From NCBI GenBank assembly GCA_039619475.1, contig CM077115.1:481132400-481196399 (forward strand): 64,000 bases of DNA. Reading direction: 5' to 3'. This DNA comes from Icerya purchasi (Eukaryota > Arthropoda > Insecta > Hemiptera > Monophlebidae). Positions 1-11,019 of the stretch are shown here, one piece after another. Each line of letters begins with the position of its first letter. The stretch's first letter is position 1. The position numbers were made by a program, and so were the translations under genes. The notes below the pieces were generated by a model that saw nothing but the letters and a program-made list of their open reading frames with translations, made no database searches and had not been told where the DNA came from.

Positions 1-1359
1 AGTTAAAGGAATAAGTCAAAGGGATATAGAAAGTGATTGAGAATGTCGGTGAAAAGGAAGAAAAATAATTTTGGCAGAGTCCGAAAACGGTAAGATGGGG
101 CTAGTTCTTTTTTTCACTGCACGTCCTTGGTGCTACAAACAATGTATGTACATATGATAGACTTCTTCGTAATCCAGTAAAATAGAAATATTTCATTATT
201 ACAGTATTATTATTTTTACCTCGCACTAAACGAGACCACTGATTAATTATAATTTAACCAATTTCTACCTTTACCGTCGTCTGTAGATATCGAATCTGAT
301 TCAACTTCTGCACTAACGCTATCGTAACACGAAAGTGACACTTCGGGTGGAGCCACTCCCGTTAAATATTACTTGCACAATCTGAAATTTTTGTTCCATT
401 ATGACTGCAGAGGATATCACACATTTTATATGTATATTGTACTTTTTTAATATAATTATTTTCTTTTCGTGTTTAAAGGTGTTTGCGGAATTATGTAAAA
501 GTTTACGATATTATTTATGATTGCTATCGTCATCTGACATTAAATTGTCCTCTTAAGACATTTAGATGTTTTTAATGATCGTCAGCCACTTACTTTGAAT
601 AATACTAATGTACCAACAGTATGTACTTAGAAAAAAAAAAAAAATGTAACGATACAATCCAACTAATCAAACATTTTTTTCTAACAAAAATGGGGGCTCC
701 GGATTCAGAAAAAGTTATACGGGAGCACTATAGAAGTCAAGAAATTCCACACTTTGTTTACTATGCGACATAGGAAATGCATTAATTTGCAACGGATATG
801 ATCAGACTGAGGAGTGCGCATAATAATGAAGCTTCTGTACGAATCCGTTTATGAAGTAAATTAATGGTTGTAATTTATAAGTTAAATATTTAGAACCGTG
901 TTTTCAGCATCATCTTATCATCAACTAGAGAGCATGTGTACGTGACGGAGGCCTAAGATAAACATGTTTCGTAGCTATGTCACAATAATCCCTAAAACGA
1001 GTTCTCTAAATCTTCGTCGCTTTTATTAGTTTATCATCAATCAGCTCTGATGTAACTTAATTAATTTTTCATAAATGAGAATGGAAAAACGAATGGAAAA
1101 TTTAGGCAAACTACAAAATTAATCCCATTCCATGTTTATGAACATGTCAACTAATTTATAGTTAATTGTCAGTCCTAAGCTTGGATAAAATGTATAGGAA
1201 AGCAGGTAAAATTGACTATAAAAATATTTTAAAATCAAGATGATACATTAAAGCCAGATCAAAATTAGAGTGTAATTTTTAATCAGAATTAAAGACCGTG
1301 CACTACACACAAAGCAAGAATCCATATATATATTATATACATATATATATATGTATATA
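1..1359. other. AT-rich non-coding DNA, nothing recognised
   Basis: No open frame with a recognisable protein, no tRNA-like boxes and no clear repeat unit were seen here. There is a short poly-A run near 631-644. The far right end runs into AT dinucleotide repeats that border the miniature element starting at 1360. Confidence 0.6.
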
Positions 1360-1406
1360 CAGGGCCGTATCTAAACAAAAATTTGGGGGTTACGAAAATA
1401 TTTTTA

Positions 1407-1465
<59 letters not shown>

Positions 1466-1734
1466 TTTCATGAAATATATTTATTTATAAATGGTACACT
1501 AAAGCCTTGTAGTCAATTATTGTATACGTGATAAAATGAACACCACAATAAACACAAATAAAAAATAGTCGTTTCCATAGAATTCATAAAAATTTTAATT
1601 TTCTTTTCTTTTGTCAAAAATTGAAAAGAAATAAATTTATTCTGAATTTCGGTCCATTTAATTCAAGCAGTTACTATTTCGCAGACATTTCGGGGAGGTT
1701 GAACCCGGAAAACCCCTCCTCAGATACGGCCCTA
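1360..1734. mobile_element. hAT-like miniature element (MITE)
   Basis: The two ends are inverted copies. The left end reads CAGGGCCGTATCTAA from 1360, and the right end, read on the minus strand from 1734, starts TAGGGCCGTATCTGA. A CAGGG-type terminus is typical of hAT-superfamily DNA transposons. The element is about 375 bp, has no transposase and carries an AT/GT microsatellite inside. Both flanks are TATATA sequence, so an 8-bp target duplication cannot be told from the background. The right terminal base has changed from the expected G to A. It is probably an immobile, non-autonomous copy. Confidence 0.6.
1409..1465. repeat. (AT)n(GT)n microsatellite
   Basis: An uninterrupted AT dinucleotide run of about 20 units passes into a short GT run. 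The small open frames here encode only alternating Ile-Tyr and are artefacts of the repeat. Confidence 0.9.
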
Positions 1735-4700
1735 TATATATATATATACATATATGTTTAAATATTTGCAAATGATTTGAGATTATTAAATATAGCATAA
1801 ATATATTTCATATAAGTCATTCAATTATACGGCTAAACTAAGCCGCGCGTAACAGTCAGTATATGTATAAAGCTTGATTTTTCTGGAGGACAGATATCCA
1901 TCTATAATATAGAAAAATCGGGTTTTAATTGGCCATATCAATAAACACCGAATAAACGTGGAGAAAATTAGAATTTACAAAAATATGTTACGTAATTTTT
2001 CATTTTACCCCCGACGTAGAAGTGACGCTGTTATTAATATATAATAATATATTAAAATATATATTAATGACCATTTTATTCTTACACTGGGAGTAATAAG
2101 AAAATCCCGTTACGTTTTTACATAATTTGGATATCTCGTTAAAAAATCTGTCACGTTTAAATCTATTATGTTTCCGCATTTAAGATATTTTTTTCTTTTC
2201 GTTTTGATTACTTCTAAATACTTGCTTTGATCACTTTAAAAAAAAAAGCCAAAGTCGGCGAAATCTATTTCCTTCTCCCTTCCGAAATTACTGTATAAGG
2301 AGAAAACATTACAGAAAAGCATTTCGAAATTTTTACTTTTTTTTCGTTTTTTTTTTTTTTTTTTTTCTTATCAAGGTTGCTGTAGTCAACCAGATAAAAA
2401 CCAAAATAACAGCGGGATTCCCTTAACGGAGTGAAAGAGTAAGTTTTATATTTATATTTATTATATATCGGTTTATATAAAAAAAAAAAAAAGGTCAATT
2501 TAAATATGGCACGTGGAAATCAATGATTAATGCACAATAAGCATTGGAAATTAAAAATTAAACATTTAAAATATCCGCGTAGGGTAGACTGTACGCCAAG
2601 AAAGTAACTGAAGGCAGTAAGGACAAAAGCGAGAATGCGAGACATACCTTATTTTCATACGACATAGTTCGTCTCTTGGGATAACTAAGTATAACTAAGT
2701 TTTGTCTCTAATCGAAGAAGTCCGCTCGTAAAACAACCGAAACGCGTTAACGTCACGAAATCAGCGGTCTCCACATTACGCCATACTAGACATTTGATTA
2801 TTCATGAAAAACTTTTAATTAAACTTCATCGAAAAATATATTAAAAATATTTTCCGATAAAGTGTAATTAAAAGTTTTTACAATTTTACGTTAACATTGA
2901 TGGGGTATCATTCAATACGCTATCATGGATAGTTAGATAATTGTTACGACGATGATCTCAAATGAATGAAAGATTAATAACAGGAATATGGTTATATTTT
3001 TCGATACAACTCCGCGTGAAATGTTAATGCGCGCTCGGTTACTAGTACACTAGTTTGAGCAACACTGACACGCTTGGTGGATAGGGTATATACTAATTAT
3101 ACGCGGTGCTGTTTGAGGGCTCGTTAGTACTGAGGAACGTAAAAATATTTACAGAAATTTCTTTTACATAAAGAGAGCGCTCACACGAATTCACAGTCGG
3201 AAGCGGGGAAAACCGAGAAAGAGAGAATTGGTTGAAAGTAAACGTGTCGCGATAATGGTAGTACTGCTCATACAGGATATAATGATTTAGGCGGATAATT
3301 TTATCGCGGGCAGGCAACATTGTCTTAATTCACTTTTATCGCGAATAAAATATGCAATTACCGATAATTCAGAAATTACGACGGTTTCTCGCTGTTTTTC
3401 ATTTATTAGCCGCATCCGACAGGAGAGCGGCAAGCGGTGTTGTAGGGCTTTTCCTCCGGTTTTGAGGTAAAAATTCTCGGAATTCTCGTTGCCGTAAAAT
3501 TATCGAATAAAATTCTTAAAAGTGCCGTACGTGCCGCGTATCTAGTTTAATAATATCGGCATTGAGCTGCAGCAAGGCAAGCCGCAAACTCGTAAACAAT
3601 TTGATGGCCTGTCTGCGCAAATAGGCCTCCTCCGCATATATGAGAGATGCGTCGGATGAGAAGAGATACGCTTTGTTGTTGCCACCGGTTCTGATGTCAA
3701 GATGGAACAGATAAAAAAGAGGAAAAAAACGAAACAAAACAAAACAAAACAGAAACAAACTCGGACGAAATTTGGCGATGTGTATATTCGGGAAATCACG
3801 ATCAATTTGGGACCGTGTTTTACGGCCCATCACAAGCTGACAGCGGAGAAAGTTCGGCAGCTTTTACGGCCGCCTTGGATGATTCCTTTTATACAAGTTA
3901 TTTATAGTGGAAGCGGTTGTAAAAAGAGAGACACTGCTACATCGAGATTAGCTCCGGCCAGATTTGTCGCCGGTATCCGCACCGAAGCCACTAGCAACAT
4001 TTTACTGATCATCAAATTTGGTAATGCGCTCGACTATAATAAATTCCCTCCAAAATGTGTTTTTATTGTGCCTTTTTTTTTTTTTTCTCTTAAAATTGCC
4101 CCTCAATTAGCCTCTACCCCGTCCGCGGTTGCGGCGTTTCGTTAATTCCATTAATTCGGTTAATAATATATTTTTGCGGTGACCATTGCCATTTTAAGAA
4201 TGTTCTTCAAAAGATTTTTCGTTTTTTTTTTTTTTTTTCGGAAGCCTTTATCCGCGCACAGCTCCTCCAACGTGTATGTAATCATCGCAACCAGTTCACG
4301 ATGGAAAAGAATTTATTTAAAAATCATCCGGCGGTTAATTTAAAAATAATCCTCGTTCCAGCTGACGACGAAAGGATTTTTTTTCGGGACGCACAGAGAG
4401 GAGTTGTTGGCCGTTAATTTTTAATTCCCATTTAGACGGTGCACTAAGATCAAACGAATTTGCGAGCTTGCAAGTATCGAAACTTTTCAAAGAGCTCCCC
4501 ATGACGGAAAGTGAGCCGCAGCGTAGTTCTAGGAAATCTCCGATAGCTTAAAATCTTTCCCGGCTTAGCGAAAGCTCTGCCGTTTTCCCCTTCGATCGAC
4601 CAGTAATCATTGCGAAACAGCAGCAATCAAGTTGGTCGATGCAGTGTTAAGCTATCCGCGCATATTTCAGGTGTTCAGTAGGCCATAATAAAAATTATTC

Positions 4701-5135
4701 GGGTTAATAATTTCGCATCGACTCAAATAGATTCGTGCTTGGTGTCAGAAAACAACCGTTTACGTCATTGGTTTCATTCGAACTTTCTTCCTCACGTTTA
4801 GATTGTAGTTTTTTAAGTCATTCATCACGTTATTTTCCTTCACAGGCTTTGTGTACGCATTCGTTTACTGCGCGCGCGGTCACCATTGGTTAAAACTGTG
4901 TTCATTTCTTTGTTTTTCATAGCGTAGATTTTTATTTCGGTTTTTTCCTTAATTAATTCTGATGTTACATATAAAATCGCATAATTTAAAAACATTAACA
5001 GTTTATAAATGTTACTTTTTTTTTTTATTATAAATTGTCTAAAATACCGTGAAAAGTGATTTATTTCTTTTTATGAAAACAATCAGTCTGAAAATAAAAA
5101 AAAAAAAAAAAAAAAAAAAAGCCTCTTACGTATAT
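1735..5135. other. Non-coding DNA with homopolymer runs
   Basis: No gene was recognised. The stretch holds long T runs (about 2346-2366, 4073-4086, 4210-4228), an A run at about 5096-5120, and a diverged repeat at about 1990-2115 that resembles 29430-29545. From about 3100 to 4150 the base composition is more balanced and CpG is common, and open frames up to 147 codons occur on both strands. Their translations are low-complexity or unlike known families, so they are not called as genes. Confidence 0.55.
1990..2115. repeat. Diverged dispersed repeat, copy 1
   Basis: Part of this stretch (ATTCTTACACTGGGAGTAAT and surroundings, near 2080-2100) matches 29480-29510 (ATTCTTACGCTGGGGCTAAT) in the same orientation, with weaker similarity on both sides. 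The family is unknown. The similarity was found by eye and its limits are approximate. Confidence 0.35.
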
Positions 5136-5245
5136 TTTTTTTAGTTAATTTTGACGGAGCTCGTCAATTATGGACGTTAAGCCAGCTCGAGTGAAATTTT
5201 TCGGTATACTTTCAATTTACTCGAACGAAACACAATCTAAAAGCT
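5136..5245 (-). mobile_element. tRNA-derived SINE, truncated copy (family A)
   Basis: After a short T run, the block containing GGACGTTAAGCC, then GAGTGAAATTTTTC and GAACGAAACACA follows the same order as the better copy at 23050-23240. The stretch that carries the pol III B box in that copy is missing here, so this copy is internally deleted. Orientation is minus, because the tail side (T-rich on plus) is at the left. Confidence 0.45.
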
Positions 5246-5419
5246 ACTTTCAAAATAAAGCAGTTACAGAATTACGCATTATAAAAGCACATTTAAACGT
5301 TGCGAACATGAACTTCTTAGATGTTATCGCGTAACGTCTGTAAAATAACACGTAATTTATATTTAGCGTAACATTAATTTTTCGTGATGAAATTATTGTT
5401 TCTGAACGTGCATTAATGT

Positions 5420-5620
5420 TTCAATAACTAATGTTTCCAGTGTCTCAGTTATTCGTCACATTGTACAATAATTTAAAAAACGGGGATTTTATTTATAGAA
5501 CGATTTAAGTACAAACATTTTTCAATAACTAATGTGTATCTCAGTTATTCATCACATTGTACAATAATTTGAAGAACGGGGATTTTATTTATAGGACGAT
5601 TTAAGTACAAAAATTTTCAA
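5420..5620 (+). repeat. Tandem duplication, unit about 101 bp
   Basis: Two adjacent copies start at 5420 and 5521, each beginning TTCAATAACTAATG and continuing through TCACATTGTACAATAATTT, ACGGGGATTTTATTTATAG and ACGATTTAAGTACAAA. They differ by a 4-bp indel and a handful of substitutions, so the duplication is fairly recent. No coding content was seen. Confidence 0.85.
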
Positions 5621-7397
5621 ATTTAAGTACGAAATCATTAAGAAACATTTTTGTAAATTACCACTTCAATTAAGAGCGCTGTGTTTATTAACGAAAAAAC
5701 CCAAAACGGTATATATAGTTTATAATTTAAAATGAAACTCCAAGTTAAATTTTTAACAGTTTTTACTGAAAATCGAACAGGCTCCGCTAAAAAGGCAAAA
5801 GAGTCGCACACTCGTTTTCTATATTATCATTTACACTCGCGATGTCAAAAAAATCCGCCACGCAAAAGTACGCTTCTACCTCCGTTTTAGTGGTCCTATA
5901 TCTAACTTATAAAGAATACCGTCCTACACGAGAGGCAACGACAAGAGCTTGCAAAATGTAAAAGTTAATAAAGTTGTATTTACAATATCAAAATTCCGCG
6001 TTAATTACGTAGCGCCATCTACAGGAACGTCCCTGGACCGCTGAATAAAGCAAAGAGATACTTTCTAGTGTTGACTGGACTATTTGCATATTACAGACAC
6101 TGATTATCGAGATCCGTGTACGATCTTCTAATGGTAATCTAGAGAGATATGAATTGTCTGAGGGACAATGTGATGGAACGAGAGGGTAATGTTTTGTTTT
6201 TTTTTTATATTAACTGGCTAATTTTGTCAGTGTTGTGTGTTAGTGCGTTACCGTACATTTTTATTAAATCAGTAGTTTCAAATAACACACGTTCGAACAT
6301 AGCCAAACTGCAAAAAATTTCCCCTCATCGAGTTTTTAAATGGCCGCCGGCCTTTTCTACATCTTTAATAGCGTAAAAAAAAACTAAAAATATTTTTTTA
6401 GCCCCCGCCGATTATTATTTTTTAAGCGCATCGAGCAAAATGGGATTTTCAGATTTTATTCTAAGCTGGATATTTCACTTAGTTGGTTGTTTTTTTTTGC
6501 AAGTACTCATCAACAAAGACAAACGAAGCCACTTCTCGATTATTTTAGAACGATATTTTGTTGCGCTTTCGACGTACAAAATTACAAAATTTGCACAACG
6601 CGCTATTTTCTTTTTATGGTTTTTTACTCTTTAAATTTTTAACAATGTGAAAAATATAAAAAGACCGCATTAGTCATTTTTTCGACCATACCTGCAGTTA
6701 AAACAGCATAGTTAACCACGAAAAAAAGTATAAACAAGTATGCACCAGAGAAACACACTATTCGGTTCATCCGCGTAAATGAATCAGAAACAGCGGATTA
6801 TCAGCATTTGTCTCGTTGTTTGATAATAAAAATGCGATTTTTTTTAATAAAAGTTATGGGTCTCACATGGTTAATTTTGCCCGTTGCGTGGGTGCCGACA
6901 CTCTTATTATCGTTTATTTAAATCAAATTAAAAACTATTCATGCTTATATGATATAAACCAAAAATAAATAAATAAATAAACCTGAATTAATATTTGTCT
7001 AAGTAAATATGTATAAAAATATGCGCATACATACACGCTCATTGTGAATACGCATCTATACACAAATACATGAAGATAGCTTACATATTCGAGTTGGTAT
7101 ATATGATCCTCTTCGGGATTTGAGAGGCGCGAGCACAGGAAAGTAACGAGAAAGGAAAAAACGGAAAAAAAAAAAGACAAAGAAGAAGATATATAACCAA
7201 ATAAACGCATAACTAAGCAACATGAAATGGAAAAAAATTCGGCACATCATAGCTTGGTTTTTAATCTTTGCACCATTCTTTCAGCCATTTCCTTGATTTC
7301 TTTTTCTACACACCAATTGTTTTTTCGTTTAAAATATGATTGAGGATTAAAACTAAATCATCTATTATCAATTCCAAGGTTTGCTCCTTTAGGATCA
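5621..7397. other. AT-rich non-coding DNA
   Basis: No recognisable gene. Short open frames around 6149-6634 are hydrophobic AT-driven translations without family features. The stretch contains one CTCF-like motif (6012-6021) and several short homopolymer runs. Confidence 0.55.
6012..6021 (-). promoter_or_regulatory. Candidate CTCF-type motif
   Basis: GCGCCATCTA is the reverse complement of TAGATGGCGC, close to the core bound by insect CTCF (AGRTGGCGC). The context is TAGCGCCATCTACAGG. A single 10-bp match in 64 kb is weak evidence. A similar site lies at 48139-48148. Confidence 0.25.
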
Positions 7398-7850
7398 TTT
7401 TTTTTTTTTTTTTTTTTTTTTTTGGGCGCGCCAGCGGCATTGATCCAACAACAAGAAAACTAAGCGGTCCGAAATGGACGCAACAAAGGGACACCATAGA
7501 AGATGAAGGAAAGGAGAGGATAAAGGAAGAGTTATAGGGAGTAGGGAGACCTAATGACAGGAGCTGACTGTATAAAAGGGAGCGGCGTTCGTTACGAAGA
7601 GCAGGACACTCAAAGAAAATGTGATTAGCATCACATGTATACGAGGAGGATCACAATCGTGGAGAGAACAATCAGGAGAAGGCGATAGAGCAAATCGAAA
7701 GCGAAAGGAAGGGAGGAGAGAATGATTGATCCGGAGACGAATTAGGGAGACAATAGAAGAGCGACGACTGAGAGAAATAGAATGGAACCAAGACAGGGAA
7801 CGAGGAATTGGCTGAATGAAACGGTAATGAGAATGACGGATTAGAAAATA
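7398..7850 (-). pseudogene. 3' end of an RNase H-type LINE with poly-A tail
   Basis: Read on the minus strand, the sequence encodes the region that follows the RNase H domain in many insect LINEs: RLRINHSLLPSFRF, then a C-x-C type arrangement, then ANHIFFECPALRNERRSLL. The last matches the usual H-x4-C zinc-binding tail (HILL-C type). The frame changes at least once between the arginine-rich part and ANHIFFEC. The element ends in an A26 tail, seen as T26 at 7398-7423 on plus. It is a severely 5'-truncated, dead insertion. The upstream limit near 7850 is approximate and no target duplication was found. Confidence 0.75.
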
Positions 7851-7910
7851 GTTTTTAATATATATTACTTTGTTTTCTTGTTATTCGAGTTTTTTGCTCC
7901 TGAATTATGC

Positions 7911-8013
7911 TCGATACGAATCGACATTACCTAGAAAATCGATATGTACACTCGATATATCGAATTAACCCGATATTATCGAATCATCCAGTATCGATAT
8001 ATTACATTCGATA
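7911..8013. repeat. Cluster of TATCGATA-like motifs, left side
   Basis: Within about 100 bp there are repeated ATCGAT/TCGATA cores (GCTCGATACG, AATCGATATG, ACTCGATATATCGA, CCGATATTATCGA, AGTATCGATATA). The same motif is dense again at 8638-8735. The pair may be the subterminal motif arrays of one transposon, or independent DREF/BEAF-like site clusters. Confidence 0.5.
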
Positions 8014-8391
8014 TAAGAAATATTGTACGAAATTGAAAACTCACCATTTTTACTTTGAATTTATTTTCTGTTTGAAAACAATTAAAACGGACGAAAGTCT
8101 TTCAGATGAATTATTTCTATATTTGAAGTTAGTAGATTTAACGAAAAAATCCTTTAGAAGTATGGGTAGATTACAAAATACAGTTCCCGAAGTTGTACAA
8201 TATAGCATACAAATATTTTTAACCATGGTGTGGCTAGCTCTGTTCCGTCCGAGAGACTTTTTTTTTTTCAAAAGCCGCACAGGTGTTAACCCGACAGAGA
8301 AGCAGAATGCAAGCCAAAAGAGTAAATAAAATTTTGTCTCTGCAAGGTTTAAATAAGAAATATTTGGTATTACAAATAACTAAATAAAGTT

Positions 8392-8560
8392 GGCGGCTTG
8401 GTGGCTTAATGGTCCAAAGCATTCGCCCTGTAAACGTAAGATCACCGGTTCAAGTCCTGTCCAAGTTCTTTAAAATTTTTCTATTTAAATTTATAAGAAA
8501 AAGTTTTACTAAATGTGTCAAAAATTTAATTATAAATAAAGTTGATTCGTTTCTTAACGT
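8392..8560 (+). mobile_element. tRNA-derived SINE head with decayed body
   Basis: A pol III A box (TGGCTTAATGG, 8402-8412) and a B box (GGTTCAAGTCC, 8447-8457) sit at tRNA spacing. The acceptor and anticodon stems do not pair properly, so this is not a working tRNA gene. Most likely it is the head of a SINE whose AT-rich body follows. The end near 8560 is approximate. Tail and target duplication were not identified. Confidence 0.55.
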
Positions 8561-8637
8561 TGGTCGTTTTTACTTATTTATTCATATGAACTGTTCCCTT
8601 ATATTTTTGTGAGACTAGTTATATACAAATTACATAC

Positions 8638-8758
8638 GGATATATCGAAAACATCGATATATATTTGATCGATATATCGCAAAATATCAATACAACGTTG
8701 CGATAAATTATATCGAAAAAAATATCGATATTTTTATAATATGAACATCCTTACCCTG
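8638..8758 (-). mobile_element. Possible hAT element terminus with TATCGATA array
   Basis: Read on the minus strand from 8758, the sequence begins CAGGGTAAGGATGTTCATAT, a plausible hAT end, followed at once by many ATCGAT/TCGATA cores. hAT elements often carry short subterminal repeats that bind transposase. The matching left end was not found; the motif cluster at 7911-8013 may be what remains of it. An adjacent 8-bp duplication could not be confirmed. Confidence 0.4.
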
Positions 8759-9270
8759 GATGGTAACTTTATATTATTGCTATTAGTAAGTTCAACTAAT
8801 CGATAATAGTAATAGTACATCTTGGGAGACATTTTGTTGTATTTTCCTTTCACACATAATTGATCTAAAATCGATTTGCTGTATAAGTTTCAAACGCCTT
8901 ACATTTTTACGGTTTCAAAATGGGTATTCAGATGAAGCAGCGAAATGCTGACAAAGTGAATAAATGTCGTCATGCGGTTGTGGAAATACACGGATCAGAT
9001 TCTTAATGAAAAATCTCACTAAGAAATATTCCAACACACACGAAATGGGTCCAATTCTGTATGTAAGAATATATGTATTCCCACCTTTTTTTCTTTCTTT
9101 TTTTTCATGTGGCTTTTTGTAGCGTTACGATATTTTAATAAGGAATCGAGCAACACGGGATGAGCCTTCAACAAGCACGCTGCGATTTCAATGTGATATT
9201 CAAGTTATAAAACTCAAGCTATAAACAAGTGATCCAAAAAAAAAAAGGGAAGATTAAATGAAAAGATCTA
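8759..9270. other. Non-coding DNA upstream of a dead LINE
   Basis: No gene seen. Part of it could be the 5' untranslated end of the LINE that becomes recognisable at about 9320, but no start could be fixed. A T-rich run lies at 9086-9107. Confidence 0.4.
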
Positions 9271-9855
9271 TTGAAACGGAGATTTTATTTGAAGTTCGGC
9301 CAATCATCTTCAGGGCCGCAGACGATGGCGAATCCGTTTAGAATAATGTCAATAAACGTGGAAGAATTAACAAGAGTTAAAGAGACAATTTTATCCGACA
9401 TTATTAAAAACGAGAAAATGGATTTTCAAGGAACCCATCGCATTGAAACCAATAATCGAAGACCTAGAATAGAAGGAATGAAGTTAACAGTCGACAGCAG
9501 ACCCAATAGCAAATACGGCAGTGCTATCTCAATAAAAAACAGTATTGATGTAGTAAAATCTATTGGGACGGAAATTAACGATACTGAGATCCTGTCAGTA
9601 GATACCGGCTAGCGGTATAGTCAGCTCAATATATATATATATATATAAACCACCGAACACAACATTACGCGATACCTCAACGAAATACAAATTATTTTAG
9701 GTGACTATAATAGTCGTCACAGTGTTAATTGGGACTGCAATGAAGACAGTCTGAACGAAAAACAGGTGGAAAATTAGACAGAAAGAAATGGCCTAAGCTT
9801 AATATTTGATCCAAAACTTCCGGCCTCCTTTAACCTAGCATTACACGCGCGGTGA
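9271..9855 (+). pseudogene. Dead LINE: AP-like endonuclease part
   Basis: An open frame to 9612 encodes the start of a retrotransposon exonuclease-endonuclease-phosphatase domain: FRIMSINVEELTRVKETILS then FQGTHRIETNNRRPRIEGM. The usual catalytic glutamate of the QETH motif is glycine here (QGTH). After a frame change the domain continues at about 9690 with LGDYNSRHSVNWDCNED and LSLIFDPKLPASFNLALHAR, matching the GDFN-H-x-W motif and the following helix, with a stop codon inside. The coding similarity ends near 9850, where other mobile DNA intervenes, and resumes at about 11875. The copy cannot make an active nicking enzyme. Clade is Jockey-like in style but unassigned. Confidence 0.8.
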
Positions 9856-9879
9856 AGTCTAACGAGAGTACACGCATAG

Positions 9880-10829
9880 TGAGATTTTCTCTCATCCTAA
9901 TCAGATAGACTTTTCGTTTTATTCTATTGCGTTTTTTATTACTTCTGCGTAATACATATAAGTTCGTTTTAGTTGCTTTTCGTTTCTCTTTGGCAGATTT
10001 AATCATTTAAAAGCATAATAATAAAGTAAATACATAAAATGTGAACGTATTTTTATAATATTTTTGGTATTTATAAAATTTGAGTATGTGTAGAACGTCT
10101 TATAAACAGTACTTTTATTCAATTTTTTTCTAATTGAAAAAAAAATTAATGAAAAATATAATTTACATAACTAATAATAAAAATTACTTCACACGTCACT
10201 TTTCTCTGATTTTATGTATTTTTTCATTATAATAAACGTTCCTGCACACCTAGTTATTTTATCTCTTCCTATGTATAATTGGCATTTCATCTTTTATTAT
10301 GTCTAACCGATCTCATTAATATTATCATCATCGCCTGAAATTTCATTGTCAGTATTATGATCACTGACATACATACCTGATCTTCATTTTCACTCCCACT
10401 ATCGTTGACATTGCTTCCTAATTCCCCCCATCTGTCATCTTTTCCTTCATTTTCTACTTCTTCCTCCATTTTCCGATACCAATGTAATATTTTTTCTCTT
10501 CATTCTTACTTTCCATTTTCAATAACTAATTCTCGGCAATGTTCTAGAAACGAACAAATCAAAACTTTGTAGATAAACTTTCAAAGAATGATGTCTCAGT
10601 GAAGTGAAATGCTAAAAAATTAATTGAACTCTACCGAAATTGTAAGTAATTTTACAAAACCCCATATAAAATTGAAATTAAAAAAAAAAAAATTAAGCAT
10701 CAATTGCAATTCTTATATCAGACACTGAACATAACCGTTAAAAAAACAGATTTATTGATAAGTAACTCTTTAAAAAAAGGTGTAGGAAAAAAGCGTACAT
10801 GAATACACGCAAGGTGAGGTAAAATCTCA
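9880..10829. mobile_element. Possible DNA element inserted in the LINE
   Basis: The ends are inverted: TGAGATTTTCTCTCATC at 9880-9896 and, on the minus strand, TGAGATTTTACCTCACC at 10829-10813, a match of 15 of 17. The interior is AT-rich without a recognisable transposase. The block interrupts the endonuclease coding region of the surrounding LINE, as expected for an insertion, but no target duplication was found. A related motif and a GCGCAGT/ACTGCGC inverted pair lie at 10970-11019, so several small elements may be nested here. Confidence 0.4.
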
Positions 10830-11019
10830 TTCAACAGCAGGCTTCCAGACAAACACCCAGAATATTCTATACAGTTACATTAGCTTAAAGTTAATTGAAG
10901 AAATGGCACGGCAAGAACAGATTTTTTATTAGGAATACGTGAGCGGAGAATTAATTTCGCAAATTACGTGCGCAGTGACATGAGTTTTACAGCATCAGTG
11001 AGGGAATCTCTTACTGCGC

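Noticed and set aside
1298..1531. Ile-Tyr repeat protein
   Set aside because: Translation of an AT microsatellite.
3702..4145. 147-codon open frame as a gene
   Set aside because: The N-terminus is a Lys/Gln translation of an AAAC repeat and a Phe run lies near the end; no family features.
7907..8329. 140-codon frame as a hAT transposase
   Set aside because: It lies between the TATCGATA clusters, but no hAT dimerisation or catalytic motif could be recognised.
8392..8462. Functional tRNA gene
   Set aside because: A and B boxes are good but acceptor and anticodon stems do not pair, and the sequence continues like a SINE body.
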